From contig CAXKVR010000181.1 of the NCBI GenBank assembly GCA_964058845.1, positions 1-64,000 of the forward strand: 64,000 nt of DNA, written 5' to 3'. This stretch comes from Carex sylvatica. Its lineage: Eukaryota; Streptophyta; Magnoliopsida; Poales; Cyperaceae. Shown here piece after piece: positions 1 to 9,939 of this stretch. A program made the translations under genes and the position numbers. Within the stretch, counting starts at the first letter, position 1. Every line of letters begins with the position of its first letter. The notes beneath the pieces are model-generated. The model searched no databases, had not been told where the DNA came from, and worked only from the letters and a program-made list of their open reading frames with translations.

Positions 1-1259
1 ATTAACCTTAACAATCTTTATGAGAGCAATGTTCGAGCTGTGGATGGATTGTTGAATTGTATCTCACATGTGGAAGAACTAAACCTCCATTTAAAAGAGA
101 GCAAGGTAATGAACTTTACAGTTTACACTTGTTAACTATTACTTTCTTGCATGTGTCAGTTTGGTTTCTTTTTGCACCTCAGGTGGGTATTGATCTCCGA
201 ATTGTTTAGATTTGTGTGTCGTAATCTATCAGTTGGCTGCCTGTTTTAAAATTTAAAGTGTGTTGATATGTCAGATATGCGTCTGATACAACGCGAGAAG
301 TATCCAATTTCATGTGTATACTTGACATATATATATTTTTTATTTCTACAGTATGAGAAGTACCCAATTCCTATATTGTTGAAATCAGGAATAGATGTGC
401 CAAATTTTCTCAAGTTGAAGCAATTGGATGTGACCCTTTGCTTTCACGAGCACAATTTTCAAGCTGTCACCACATTACTTCATAATTGTCCTGTACTGAA
501 ATCACTGAAGCTAGTTCATGAGGTTCATAACCTATTTTATTTTTGTAACCTATATATTTAGATTTTAATCATATGTGCTATCATATGAATTAAGATGCTT
601 TGATGAAAATAAACTTTTGGTTGCTGGGTCTAACCTAATTTAACTTGCTAAACAAGTAATTAGAATGTGTGACAAGCCCATACTTTGTGCAGAATCAACC
701 CATTTCTTTTATGTTCTTTTCTTTGTTTCTATTTCCTGCAATCAATAGGGCTATGAATGAGATTGAACTCCTTTTTAATTTATTTTTAAGAGCAATTAGG
801 ATACATATAATTGAGTGATGACAATGCCTGATTTTATCTTGGTAGCCACTACCAAGCTTTAAAAAAAAAAAAAAACCTAATTTTATTCAATATGATATGT
901 ATAATTCCGACTAAAACTTCCTTATATAGCTTAATTAGTCTCACTACAAAGGGCCTAGTTTCTTGTCAGTTGTATCATTTTTTATTTGGTTTTCCAAATT
1001 CTCTAGTATATTGCTACTAATTTTTTTTATATATATATATATATTTCTACTTTAGATTGCTGAGTTCACAGAAAAAAGGAAAATGATAGATTGGGAATCA
1101 AAGCTGCCTCATAATGTTGATGGTAATTGCTGTTATGCTTATTTAAAAAATCTTGAGTTGGTGGAAGACTGTAAAGAATTCATGAAGTTGTTGAGTAAGA
1201 ACGTACCTCTAAAAGCCAAGTTCGCAACTAGGACTCGCGTACGTAGTACAGCTCAATGA
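1..1259 (+). CDS. F-box/FBD/LRR-type protein, 3' part (5' end outside window)
   Basis: Three exons join in phase 0: 1-105, 352-522 and 1056-1259 (stop TGA 1257-1259), all with GT/AG borders. The first exon reads ISHVEELNLHLKESK. The second has LRR-like text (FLKLKQLDV, then HNCPVLKSLKLV). The third has an FBD-like end (YLKNLELVEDCKEFMKLL, then NVPLKAKF). Plant F-box/FBD proteins are substrate receptors of SCF E3 ubiquitin ligases: the N-terminal F-box binds SKP1 and the LRR/FBD part is thought to bind substrate. Only about 159 C-terminal residues lie here; the F-box would be to the left of the window. No stop interrupts the three exons, so the gene may be intact. The family call rests on the LRR/FBD pattern alone, and the FBD motif is rather divergent. 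Confidence 0.7.
838..875 (+). mobile_element. 5'-truncated SINE-like tail with TSD
   Basis: Inside the last intron of the F-box/FBD gene, a 38-bp insert (CTTGGTAGCCACTACCAAG plus a short run and poly-A) lies between near-identical 11-bp repeats, CCTGATTTTAT (827-837) and CCTAATTTTAT (876-886). The same tail motif occurs before another poly-A at 48066-48107. A poly-A tail with flanking duplications is typical of LINE-mediated retroposition. Most of the element is missing. Confidence 0.5.
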
Positions 1260-1575
1260 AATCAATTTTTTTTTTTACTTTGCTATTGGGGCTCACTGTT
1301 ATGTGAAGTTAGAGTATTCAATTTGTTGATATATATGTACTGTGTTCATTTTATTGTTATATTGGTTCTTGGTGATATTTATTTCTTTTAGATAAAATTA
1401 TAAATCAACTGAGTTATATTCTGGCTAATTTATCTCAGCTGAAGTTTCACTTTTAACAGTTCAACAAGAAGTTCATACCAAAATGAATTAGAGAGAGAAC
1501 GAAAAAAAAGAATGAATATTTTTTTTCTATAAAATTTATGTGCGTATCCGTTTGATCTGTCGAATTTGATGCTGG

Positions 1576-1615
1576 TAATTATGTGCATTATCCACAATGA
1601 TAATGCACATAATTA
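1576..1615. repeat. Perfect 17-bp-arm palindrome
   Basis: TAATTATGTGCATTATC (1576-1592) and its exact reverse complement (1599-1615) are separated by six bases. Part of the motif is repeated directly just downstream (about 1612-1638). The stretch 1260-1930 around it holds no recognisable gene. Confidence 0.6.
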
Positions 1616-2265
1616 TGTGCGTATCCCACAATGATAATGGTCGAAGCAGACCCCGCCTCCCCATTTACTTCATAAGTTTTTTAATGTACCCTTCCTTCAT
1701 TGGTTTTCTCAAAATTGTAATCGAACATCATGTTTTTAGTGGCAATTATTATAATACCTTAATTTTCAATAAGTTCTGGCCTCAGCAATGACTAGTGTTA
1801 CCTCTTCTGATGACCGTCAGATTTGAGATGAATGACTTTGATTGTTTTAAGCTGACATGTGCTTCCGTCACTTCGCATTGGACCGCTCTCGACTCTCAAA
1901 TTTATCCATTATATACTACCTGTCCTTCATCCCGAATTTTTTATTAATAGAAAATAAATAAATAAAATATCAAAATACGGAATTAGTTTTGAGTTTTCTT
2001 CAAAAATGAGTAGATCGGTAATAAATGTACCATCCCATGGGACAGGACTAAATAAATCGTCTGGACTCATTACTGTTAATTAGTGTTAGAAAAAAAAAAA
2101 TTCGGACGGTACTGAGAGAAGATCCGTCCGAAATTTAGCAAAAAGAAAAAAGAAAAAAAAAGAAGTCTGGACGGGGAAGTAAATCCCGTTCAACAAATTT
2201 CTATATATTATATTATATTATATTATATTATATTATATTATATTATGATTTTATATATATTATAT

Positions 2266-2607
2266 GAGCAAAGCTAGGGTGTGATGTGCACCAAGAAGTT
2301 TTGATGAGCACAACTCCAAAAATATATCGAATCGATTTCAAATGACGAATCTAAACCGTTAAAATTCACGTACTTCATGAGTGATGCATGTCTATAAATT
2401 TTTTTGAAAGTTTCGAATTCATTTGCTACAAGGTCATGCAGTCAAATAAATGAACATTTTATTTATAAGTTGTTTTATATATTCATTTTTCATTATTTCT
2501 TTGACCGCTTGACCTTGTAGCAAATAAATTCGAAACCGATCTGATATATTTTTGGAGTTGTGCTCACCAAACTTTTTTGGTGAGCACATCACACCCTAGC
2601 TTTGCTC
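2266..2607. mobile_element. Foldback MITE, copy 1 (GAGCAAAGCTAGGGTG termini)
   Basis: A 342-bp near-complete inverted repeat. The ends GAGCAAAGCTAGGGTGTGAT and its complement are perfect, and the arms share the ACCGTTAAAATTCACGTAC and GAGTGATGCATGT blocks. Near the right end is a second hairpin, GTGCTCACCAAA with TTTGGTGAGCAC. It is inserted in the AT tract of the long-TIR element. It has no coding capacity. Confidence 0.75.
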
Positions 2608-2834
2608 ATATAATATATATAAAATCATAATATAATATAATATAATAATATAATATATATAAGTATAATAATATAATATAAAAACAAAAAATAATATAAT
2701 ATAATATATATAAAATCATAATATAATATAATATAATAATATAATATAAAAAATACAATATAATAACATAAAATAATATAATATATTATATAAGTATATT
2801 AATATAATATAAAAAACAAAAAATAATATAATAT
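2608..2834. repeat. AT-rich minisatellite (TATAATA-type units)
   Basis: Repeated ATAATATAATATAATAT-type units fill the space between the two foldback MITEs. Similar tracts lie at 2204-2247 and 3141-3275. Together they make up the core of the long-TIR element. Minus-strand reading frames here are hydrophobic Ile/Leu/Tyr low-complexity and are not genes. Confidence 0.75.
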
Positions 2835-3140
2835 GAGCAAAGTTAGGGTGTAATGTGCTTATCAAAAATTCATGTACTTTATGAGTGATGCATGTCAAGC
2901 GGTTAAAGAAATAATGAAAAATGAAAATATAAAACAACTTATAAATAAAATGTTCATTTCTTTGACCGCATGACCTTATAACAAATGTATTCGAAACATT
3001 CAAAATTTTGCATGGACATGCATCACTCATGAAGTACGTGAATTTCAATAGTTTGGATTCATCGTTTGAAGTCAATTCGATATATTTTTGAAGTTGTGCT
3101 CACCAAAACTTCGTGTGCACATCACACCCTAGCTTTGCTC
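2835..3140. mobile_element. Foldback MITE, copy 2 of the same family
   Basis: 306 bp, ends GAGCAAAGTTAGGGTG and CACCCTAGCTTTGCTC. The left arm is shorter than in copy 1: it has lost the block between the terminus and the GTACTTTATGAGTGATGCATG motif. The right arm is nearly full and matches the right arm of copy 1. The truncated arm explains why this copy folds back less completely. Confidence 0.7.
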
Positions 3141-4416
3141 ATATAATATTTATAAAATCATAATATAATATAATATAATATAATAACATAATATAATATA
3201 ATATAATATAATAACATAAAATAATATAATATAATATAATATAAAAAACAAAAAATAATATAATAATATAATATATAGAAATTTGCCAGACGGGTTTTAC
3301 TTCCCGTCCGGACTTCTTTATTTTTTCACTCACCGTCCGAATTTTCATTTTTTTTTTTCTAACACTAATTAACAGTAACACTAATTAACAGTAATGAATC
3401 CGAACGGATTATTTAGTCTCGTCCCATGGGACGATACATTTATCACTGATCTACTCATTTTTTAAGAAAACTCGAAACCAATTCCGTATTTTGATATTTT
3501 ATTTATTTATTTTTTATTAATAAAAAATTCAGGGTCTTCAGCCCCGCTTCTCCTCACGCCACGTATTTCCCTCCATTACGTGTTGCTCTAGCTCCAGTCT
3601 CCCAGAATATAAAAAAAAAAGACCTCTCGAAGTTCCTCCGCCCTTTCTCCATGACCCCGAGCACCACCCCCTTCTCACTCCTCCTGACCACGAACAACAC
3701 CCGCCTCTCTCCCATTCTGATCCCAAGCACCACCCCTTCTCCCCTCTCGACTGACTCGAGCGGACGGCGCAGCCCCGGCCCCTCTCTACCCTCCAGTCGC
3801 GATTGTAGCTCATTCTCTCTGGTTCACGAAACCTCAAAAGGTATGCTCACTCCAGTCTTCCAAATTAGTGGCGGTTCAGGGTCAAACCCGCTAAGGTAAA
3901 ATAAAGGAAAACGAAATAGCAAAAAAATCATCAATTTCAACTTTCAAGGAACCTTTTCCTATCACGATTCACGGTAAGATGGTTGTTATTCTCAAATCTG
4001 TTCTAAGCAATAATAAAGATAAAATTACCTTAAGAACACAAAAAAGGAGGATTTCAATGTTAGAAGCTTTTAGTTTCACAAACTATCATAAAGTTGTTTT
4101 TTCTTTACATCTTATATTTTTAACTCGATATAGAATTTGTTGATTTTGTTCATGTACATGAGCAATGCATGTGCAAGTAAGACTGTAAGAAGGGATAAGC
4201 TTAAATTATATCTGAGCAGAGAATTGGGTTTATTTTGGGATCTGAATTGGTACTTTATGTTCCATTTGGAAAAATTGAGCTCACTTAATTCCTGATTTTC
4301 CAGTCGAATAAATAGTTTATCAAGCTTGACATGGGATACAACGATTTATACGAGCGCATTGTGGCTCTGTAAATTAATTATTCATATTCTTACTATCAGT
4401 TTTTCTATTTCATCAG

Positions 4417-5072
4417 TAATTGGAAAGAGACTTACACTGAGGTCATGAGGAGGCCAGATGCGAAAGTAAATGTTCTTACTGGTAAGTTCATAATGGATCA
4501 CATTTAAGATATAACGCTGAATTTACATTTTTGATTTCAAACTTCAACATTAGATTTTCTTATGTGACCTTTATTGGTGTTTGAACAAAAGAAATAAAAT
4601 AATTTGTTTTACAATTGGCCAAAATATGTCACTTACAACAGTTAATTTACATTTTTTATTTGGAGCTCAACATTAGATTTTCTTATGTGTCCATTTCATG
4701 GTGGTTCAACTATAGTAATGTCATAATTTTGTTTTAAAATTTTGGTGATTGGTGGTTCACATACGAACAATTCTCACGAACAAGTAATTCAATTTTAGTG
4801 TTTGGTTTCTGTCTTTTTAGGTTATCTGTAAGAATAAGTGGGACAAAAATGGATTTTATTGTTTTCACATCTTATATTATATGTTGCATTATAGAATCCT
4901 TTAAGAAATTTACTGAATGATGGTATTTAATTTTTTCTAATACATCTTTTTTTTTTTCTAAATAGGCAGTGGAGGCAAGTTTTCTGGAGGTTTCGATATC
5001 CATGTATTTAGTTCGATTGTATATAATGTGCGATTCAGAAACAAGATATGCCTAAAGGGTAGGTCTCGATAG
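4417..5072 (+). pseudogene. Two exon remnants resembling peroxisomal multifunctional protein (MFP2/AIM1 type)
   Basis: Exon-like block A (4417-4481) ends in MRRPDAKVNVLTG at a GTAAG donor. Block B starts at 4966 after an AG acceptor and reads GSGGKFSGGFDIHVF before running into a TAG at 5070-5072. The spliced text matches the oxyanion-loop region of plant enoyl-CoA hydratase/hydroxyacyl-CoA dehydrogenases, which perform fatty-acid beta-oxidation in peroxisomes (family pattern RRDDVKAIVLTG then GKFSGGFDI). I see no proper N-terminus and no downstream dehydrogenase domain, so this is a fragment. The short length of the match keeps confidence moderate. Confidence 0.5.
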
Positions 5073-6424
5073 GTACAAGTTAATGCTGGTTCGTTATTGG
5101 GGGCAATATTGTCAATGACGGAAATTGGAAATATCTGAAGTGTTTTTCTTGATTTGGAAAGTATTTTTTTTTCCTTTTTTTGAGGAAGATTAATTTACAA
5201 GGTACTTTTCCCATGATACCATGTGTGTGGATAAGGCAATCAAATTTAAAGATTTGGAGGATCTTTTCTGAACTGCTTTTATGTTTTCTTTTGCTTTTAT
5301 CTTTATGTGTCCTGCCAATTGACATTGCTTTTAAAAAAAAATTAAGCTACTGAGATATTGCATGTATTAAGTCTTATGATCTCATATAATATTTTATTTC
5401 TCTTCAAAATTTCTAAGTTTTTTTTGTATATATATTTATCTGTAGGATGGAACTTTGAGGCTACTAGATTTGGAGGATCTTTTATGAACTGTGCCTGACA
5501 AGTCAAGTTCATTGTCTAAGACAATATTTTGCTCTATGTGCTATAGCCTTGTACTTCCCATACAAAGACATGGTAGGTCTCTATGATCTAGGAAAGGTAC
5601 ATTTGTACAACTGTGTTAAGGTGCTGAAGAACCAGAGGGGAAATAAAGCATTCATCATCAACATCACAATATAAACCAACACCATTATATCACTTTCTTA
5701 TAAGTACCATTGCAGTGTGGTGCTAAATTGGATGGCAATTTGATTATTTTTAAATCTAACTGAAGTTATTCTTTTGGACATGTACCAGTCCCTCGACTGT
5801 TGAAGGTCCATACACAGACGCTGCTGATCAAAATATGTTGGGTCATTTGATAGTTTAAAGATTTATCAGGTAATGACATACCTGTCATTATTAATAGGTA
5901 CTGACTTTAGTATTAGAATTAAAAGGGACCTTTTATTTTCTGCTTCTTTTCTTTAGTCCACAACATTATAGTTGAGGATTGTAGTTTGGTCTAGTCTCTC
6001 CTCTTTGCCAATGGCTAATTGCTTTCAATTGACTTAATTACATGTTATATGTGCCACTTGAGCATTCCACTGTTAAGCCAATGTTGATATAATTTGGTGT
6101 ATATTTCACCAAGCTACAGGTTTACCATTTACCATTCTAACTATCTGGTGGATCAACAATTTTAGTTCTTGGTTATGTCGTTCTTCTAATTTTTTTTAAA
6201 TCAATTTTCAATTCTATTAGTTTTGGTGCTTACAAAATAAAAAAACAGTACCACCTGGTGCTACAACACTCAAGTCCAGACAAGCACGTGTAGTGTCAAT
6301 TCTCGTAATTATTGTCTGCTTAAACATTACCACCATACTGTCTTACAACGGTTGGTTCTGCACTGTACCATTCAGCTTCAGAATGTCAGTTTTTTTATCA
6401 GTAATTAATTGGAAATTATTTCAG
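5073..6424. other. No supported gene; short direct repeat
   Basis: AT-rich DNA with no convincing exon chain. A 24-bp motif beginning GATTTGGAGGATCTTTT occurs twice (5251-5274 and 5467-5490, one mismatch), suggesting a small local duplication. Short exon-like open stretches around 5450-5600 could not be tied to any family. Confidence 0.4.
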
Positions 6425-6503
6425 GCCTTTGTGAAACTCTCTGCACTTATTGAACAGAGATATGATGCCTATGCAAATGCTGACGCAAGATTACCCCTTC
6501 AAG
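6425..6503 (+). pseudogene. Isolated exon-like block, possibly shikimate kinase
   Basis: A 79-bp open block between a TTTCAG acceptor and a GTATGT donor encodes FVKLSALIEQRYDAYANADA. Plant shikimate kinases carry a similar helix before their C-terminus (pattern LSALxExRxEAYANADARVSL). No P-loop or other kinase exon was found nearby. A further acceptor-flanked block at 7045-7098 could be a neighbouring exon, but it opens in two frames and I cannot identify it. It is probably a leftover exon rather than a working gene. Confidence 0.3.
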
Positions 6504-9500
6504 GTATGTACTGTACTGATTTTGCAATTATTTTGTGAAGATATGTATTTTATTTATGTATTTTGTGAAGATGTTTTTTACTTATGCCTTGTTTGTTACA
6601 TATTACATGCGTTGATAGCGTGTCATTGGGTTAATTCCTTGTCTCTATTATAGTACACCACTTAGCTCTACAACAGTGCTTTAAATTGTATATGAGTAAT
6701 TGAGGAGTATATGAGATGAGAGTTACTGCATTATAAATATTCTAAACGGATGGAGTAAATTTGTGCCTACAAAGATTATATGCAAAATATAAAACACTAG
6801 TCAAATATGTATTTATTTTCATTTATATGTTTTGTATTCAATTTCTCTCCTCACAGCAAGATTGATTATGTTTTCTGTCATGTTTATAATTGAGGTTAAT
6901 TACACCATTTGGTATTGTTTGGAATAAGAGACTTATTCCACACTTAAAGTGCCAAACAAGAATAAGGCAGGCGTAATATTTGTCTTCATTAAATAAGAGT
7001 TCTTGTTGAAATCTTTTGTTTCTCTCTGTTTTTTTACTTATGCAGTTCCAGCTAGCTGTTTCGATGGATGGCAACAAAGCCTGAAGGATTATGGGTAAAT
7101 ACTTCCAGATTTGGCTGTCAGGCAAGTACAATGAAGTTAACCTAGCAGATTTTTTTTACCTTACTTAAATTGTCATCTATAAATTGAAACTAAATGGTAA
7201 CAATCCCAGATGTACCACAATCAACACATAATTATGTATAATAGTTCTAAAAATTACGGAAATTTCTCTGGTTTGTACCAAAAAATTTAGATATTATCAT
7301 AATATTCTTTTTTTTAGATCAGTAGTAATGTGCTGAAAGTTCTCTTCTCTGGCTTTAGGTTAGGGTTTTGTTTAGGTCACATTTTACTGTTTAGAATTTG
7401 ATAAGTCGAGGAGGGGGGTTCGAAAGAAGAGTTCTTGGGTGTCTCCCCCCTTTTTTGGTTGATTTCTGGTACTGATTTTTGGCTTAAATATCCTTCGCAG
7501 TCTGAGGTACGGATACGGATGATTTCTTGGCTCTAATTTCTGGTACTAATTTTTTTGCTGGTTCTTGATGATTGATCAGAACAGATATGATCCATACCAG
7601 AAAGTTCCAGAAAAGCCAAAAGAATCAGTATCAGCTGATACCATATCAGAAAATAAAAAATGGAAATATTAAGGTAATATCTCCTGTGCACCTTTGTGAG
7701 ATTTCATAATATATAGAATAGCTACCTAAAATGAGTCTCAGTGCTTATTCTACTGTTTCAAAAAATAGATTTGAGCCTACCTTCACCAGCTGTTGAAATT
7801 CTTCCTCTACAAGTACATTTTGTTGGGCGTTGAAAATTTGAATTAATTTTTTTTCTCCTATTAATATTTTCTTTTAGTTCCTCCTATTCATATTGATTTA
7901 CTGTAGTACCTTTCTTGAAGAAAAATTGTACTTGCACTTTTTGAACAAAAAATAGTTCCTTTTGCAATATTGATATTGACTAGGGTTATTTAGCAAATTT
8001 ATCTTTTATAGAATGTTCATCATTACAAGTATATACTGAAGAGACGGTTGATGTGCAAGGTCTCAACATTTTCTAGGTATTTGTTAATAAGAACATGTTG
8101 TTTGGCCTCATCAAAATGGACTTGATTGGTTTTTTTTTTAATTTTTCCCTCCTTTTTTTCTTTTTAATTTTCCCCTCCTTTTTTTCAAAATGATGTGCAA
8201 ATTGCAAATACCTGTTTAAATTTTCAAATTGCTTCTGAGAATCTGAGATACTGGGGCAAAAAGTTCCATTTCACATACTTTGTATGGTCTATTTTCTCTC
8301 TTTTTTTGTTGCATTTGTGCTGGCATCTACTTTTCTTACCATTGCTTACCTTTTGCTGTTGTATTGAAAGTTAATGAAGCACATGAAAGGTACTCTTCTT
8401 GCGTTTTAGGAGCACCCCATTTAACATTATGATATTCTCTATGGAACCTAAGCTTAGATGAATTAGTTTACCATTTAGGTTTATATCTTATTGCTTGCAT
8501 TTATTATTATAATATCTTGTATAGTTTCTTCTTTCCACAATATTTGATTTGATTTATGCCTTTAGACAATGAACTTTCTAACAATATCTTTCATAGTTTT
8601 CTTTCTTTCTTAACGATTTGTTGTTGTTTCCTTTCTTTTACAGGTTAAAATTTCATCTAAATGATTTCAATGTAGTCAGTGCAAACTATGATAATAGTAT
8701 TTATCTTATGTTTCTCACTTTTCCCGGACCCCTTCCAACAAAGAAGTATTACTGTTTATATCAAATTGATAGTGACTAGCCTAGAATATGCAGCACGATC
8801 ATGTGAAAGATCAAGTATTTAATAGGTTTTGCATCTAATTTTATGCATTTGAAAACCATTTCCTCAATGATTAGATATCAATGAAACTAGGGAATATATT
8901 TTGAAATCACTTAATGAATGATCAATTATTTTGTCAAATACAACAAATCTAAAGTCGTGAATTATTTCCACTGATTCTTCTTCGTCCCCTCATCATCTGA
9001 GGTGTCAATATTCAGGATGGTCTTTTTGTCTGTTTTAGGAAGGAACCCAAGTGGGTTTTTGTTCGAGCTGACTCATAATTAATCTGCTCCAGATCTAATT
9101 CTGCACAAATGGTTCATTTTGTACAAGTGTTTCTGGTGGATGTATTATACTGATTCCTATACCATCTATGTAATTTACGAAATTCTGTTATACAATTTTT
9201 ATCTATAAAATTTACTATCTTCATAGTGCGTATTACAAACTTCGAAGCAACATTTTCACAAAAAAAAAAAAAAAAGAGTATCATCCATGTACATAGCATA
9301 CACAAAAAAAAAAAAAGATGGTTGCGGCGTAGCCGCAATACGACGCAACTAGTTTTTTTTATTATATATTGTTTATGAATTAAGGAATGAGTTGTTGAGG
9401 AAAAGTTTTGTTCATATTTATTTTTGGTAAATATAAGGAGGATCCATTTGCATACAGTCAGAAACAAGTCCATAAAATCTTTAATGGGCCGAGTACAGAA

Positions 9501-9900
9501 GGGTCCCTAATGGGCCTTTAAAAGAGGTGTATCAAGTCCATTAAATCTTTAAGCCCTTCTATGCAGTTGGCTGCTCCAACAAGTCCACTTTCTACAATTG
9601 ACTTGAAGTCAACGTCAACGTGAACTCCAACTCAAGTCTGTACTAAAATAAAGAAAGAAGAAAAATCTTTTACAAAAAAAAAAATAAAGAAAGAAAAAGA
9701 AGAAGAAACCCCTCCACAAAAAATGACACGCAGAAAAGAGGTGTAACAAAAAATAGATAAGCTTTTCTGTATGCCCACAAAGAGGGGTAATTGTAATCTC
9801 CAACCCAATTAGGTGGAGAGAGAGCTCTGAGTCCAGTAGTGCATACAGAAGCTTATCTGCTTACTGCACGCAGAGAGAACCTTGGCAAGATTTTTCCAAA
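6504..9900. other. No recognisable gene; hairpin at 9320
   Basis: AT-rich DNA with several homopolymer runs. Two A-rich tracts (9260-9275, 9304-9316) are followed by a small perfect hairpin, TTGCGGC-GTA-GCCGCAA (about 9322-9338). TGGGCC motifs at about 9484-9520 may be remote promoter motifs of the NLR. I see no exon chain. Confidence 0.4.
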
Positions 9901-9907
9901 AGAGAGC

Positions 9908-9934
<27 letters not shown>
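9901..9934. repeat. (GA)n microsatellite in the NLR 5' leader
   Basis: An uninterrupted run of about 13 GA units ends six bases before the NLR start codon at 9940. GA/CT tracts are common in plant 5' leaders; a promoter role is only inference. Confidence 0.8.
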
Positions 9935-9938
<4 letters not shown>

Positions 9939-9939
9939 C

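Larger units (their letters stand above)
1931..3533. mobile_element. Long-TIR (about 260-280 bp) transposon, non-autonomous, with nested insertions
   Basis: The left arm (1931-2212) and the right arm (3270-3533) are reverse complements over more than 250 bp. They share the outer AATTTTTTATTAAT tract, the AAAATATCAAAATACGGAATT block, the CCCATGGGAC core, the ACTGTTAATTAGTGTTAG block and the CGGACGG motifs. Between the arms are two foldback MITEs and AT-rich minisatellite. No transposase is present. No clean target-site duplication is visible: the flanks TCCTTCAT and TCTTCAGC are only similar. The long TIRs suggest a Mutator-like or foldback element, but the superfamily is not proven. The right arm carries an extra short duplication (ACACTAATTAACAGTA twice). 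Confidence 0.75.

Noticed and set aside
2716..3381. Minus-strand frames rich in Ile, Leu and Tyr that look like membrane proteins
   Set aside because: They come from TATAATA minisatellite and MITE DNA; low complexity with no family features.
3651..3899. 82-aa Ser/Thr/Pro-rich frame
   Set aside because: Low-complexity CT-rich DNA with a frame on both strands, no domain and no splice support; possibly a leader region only.
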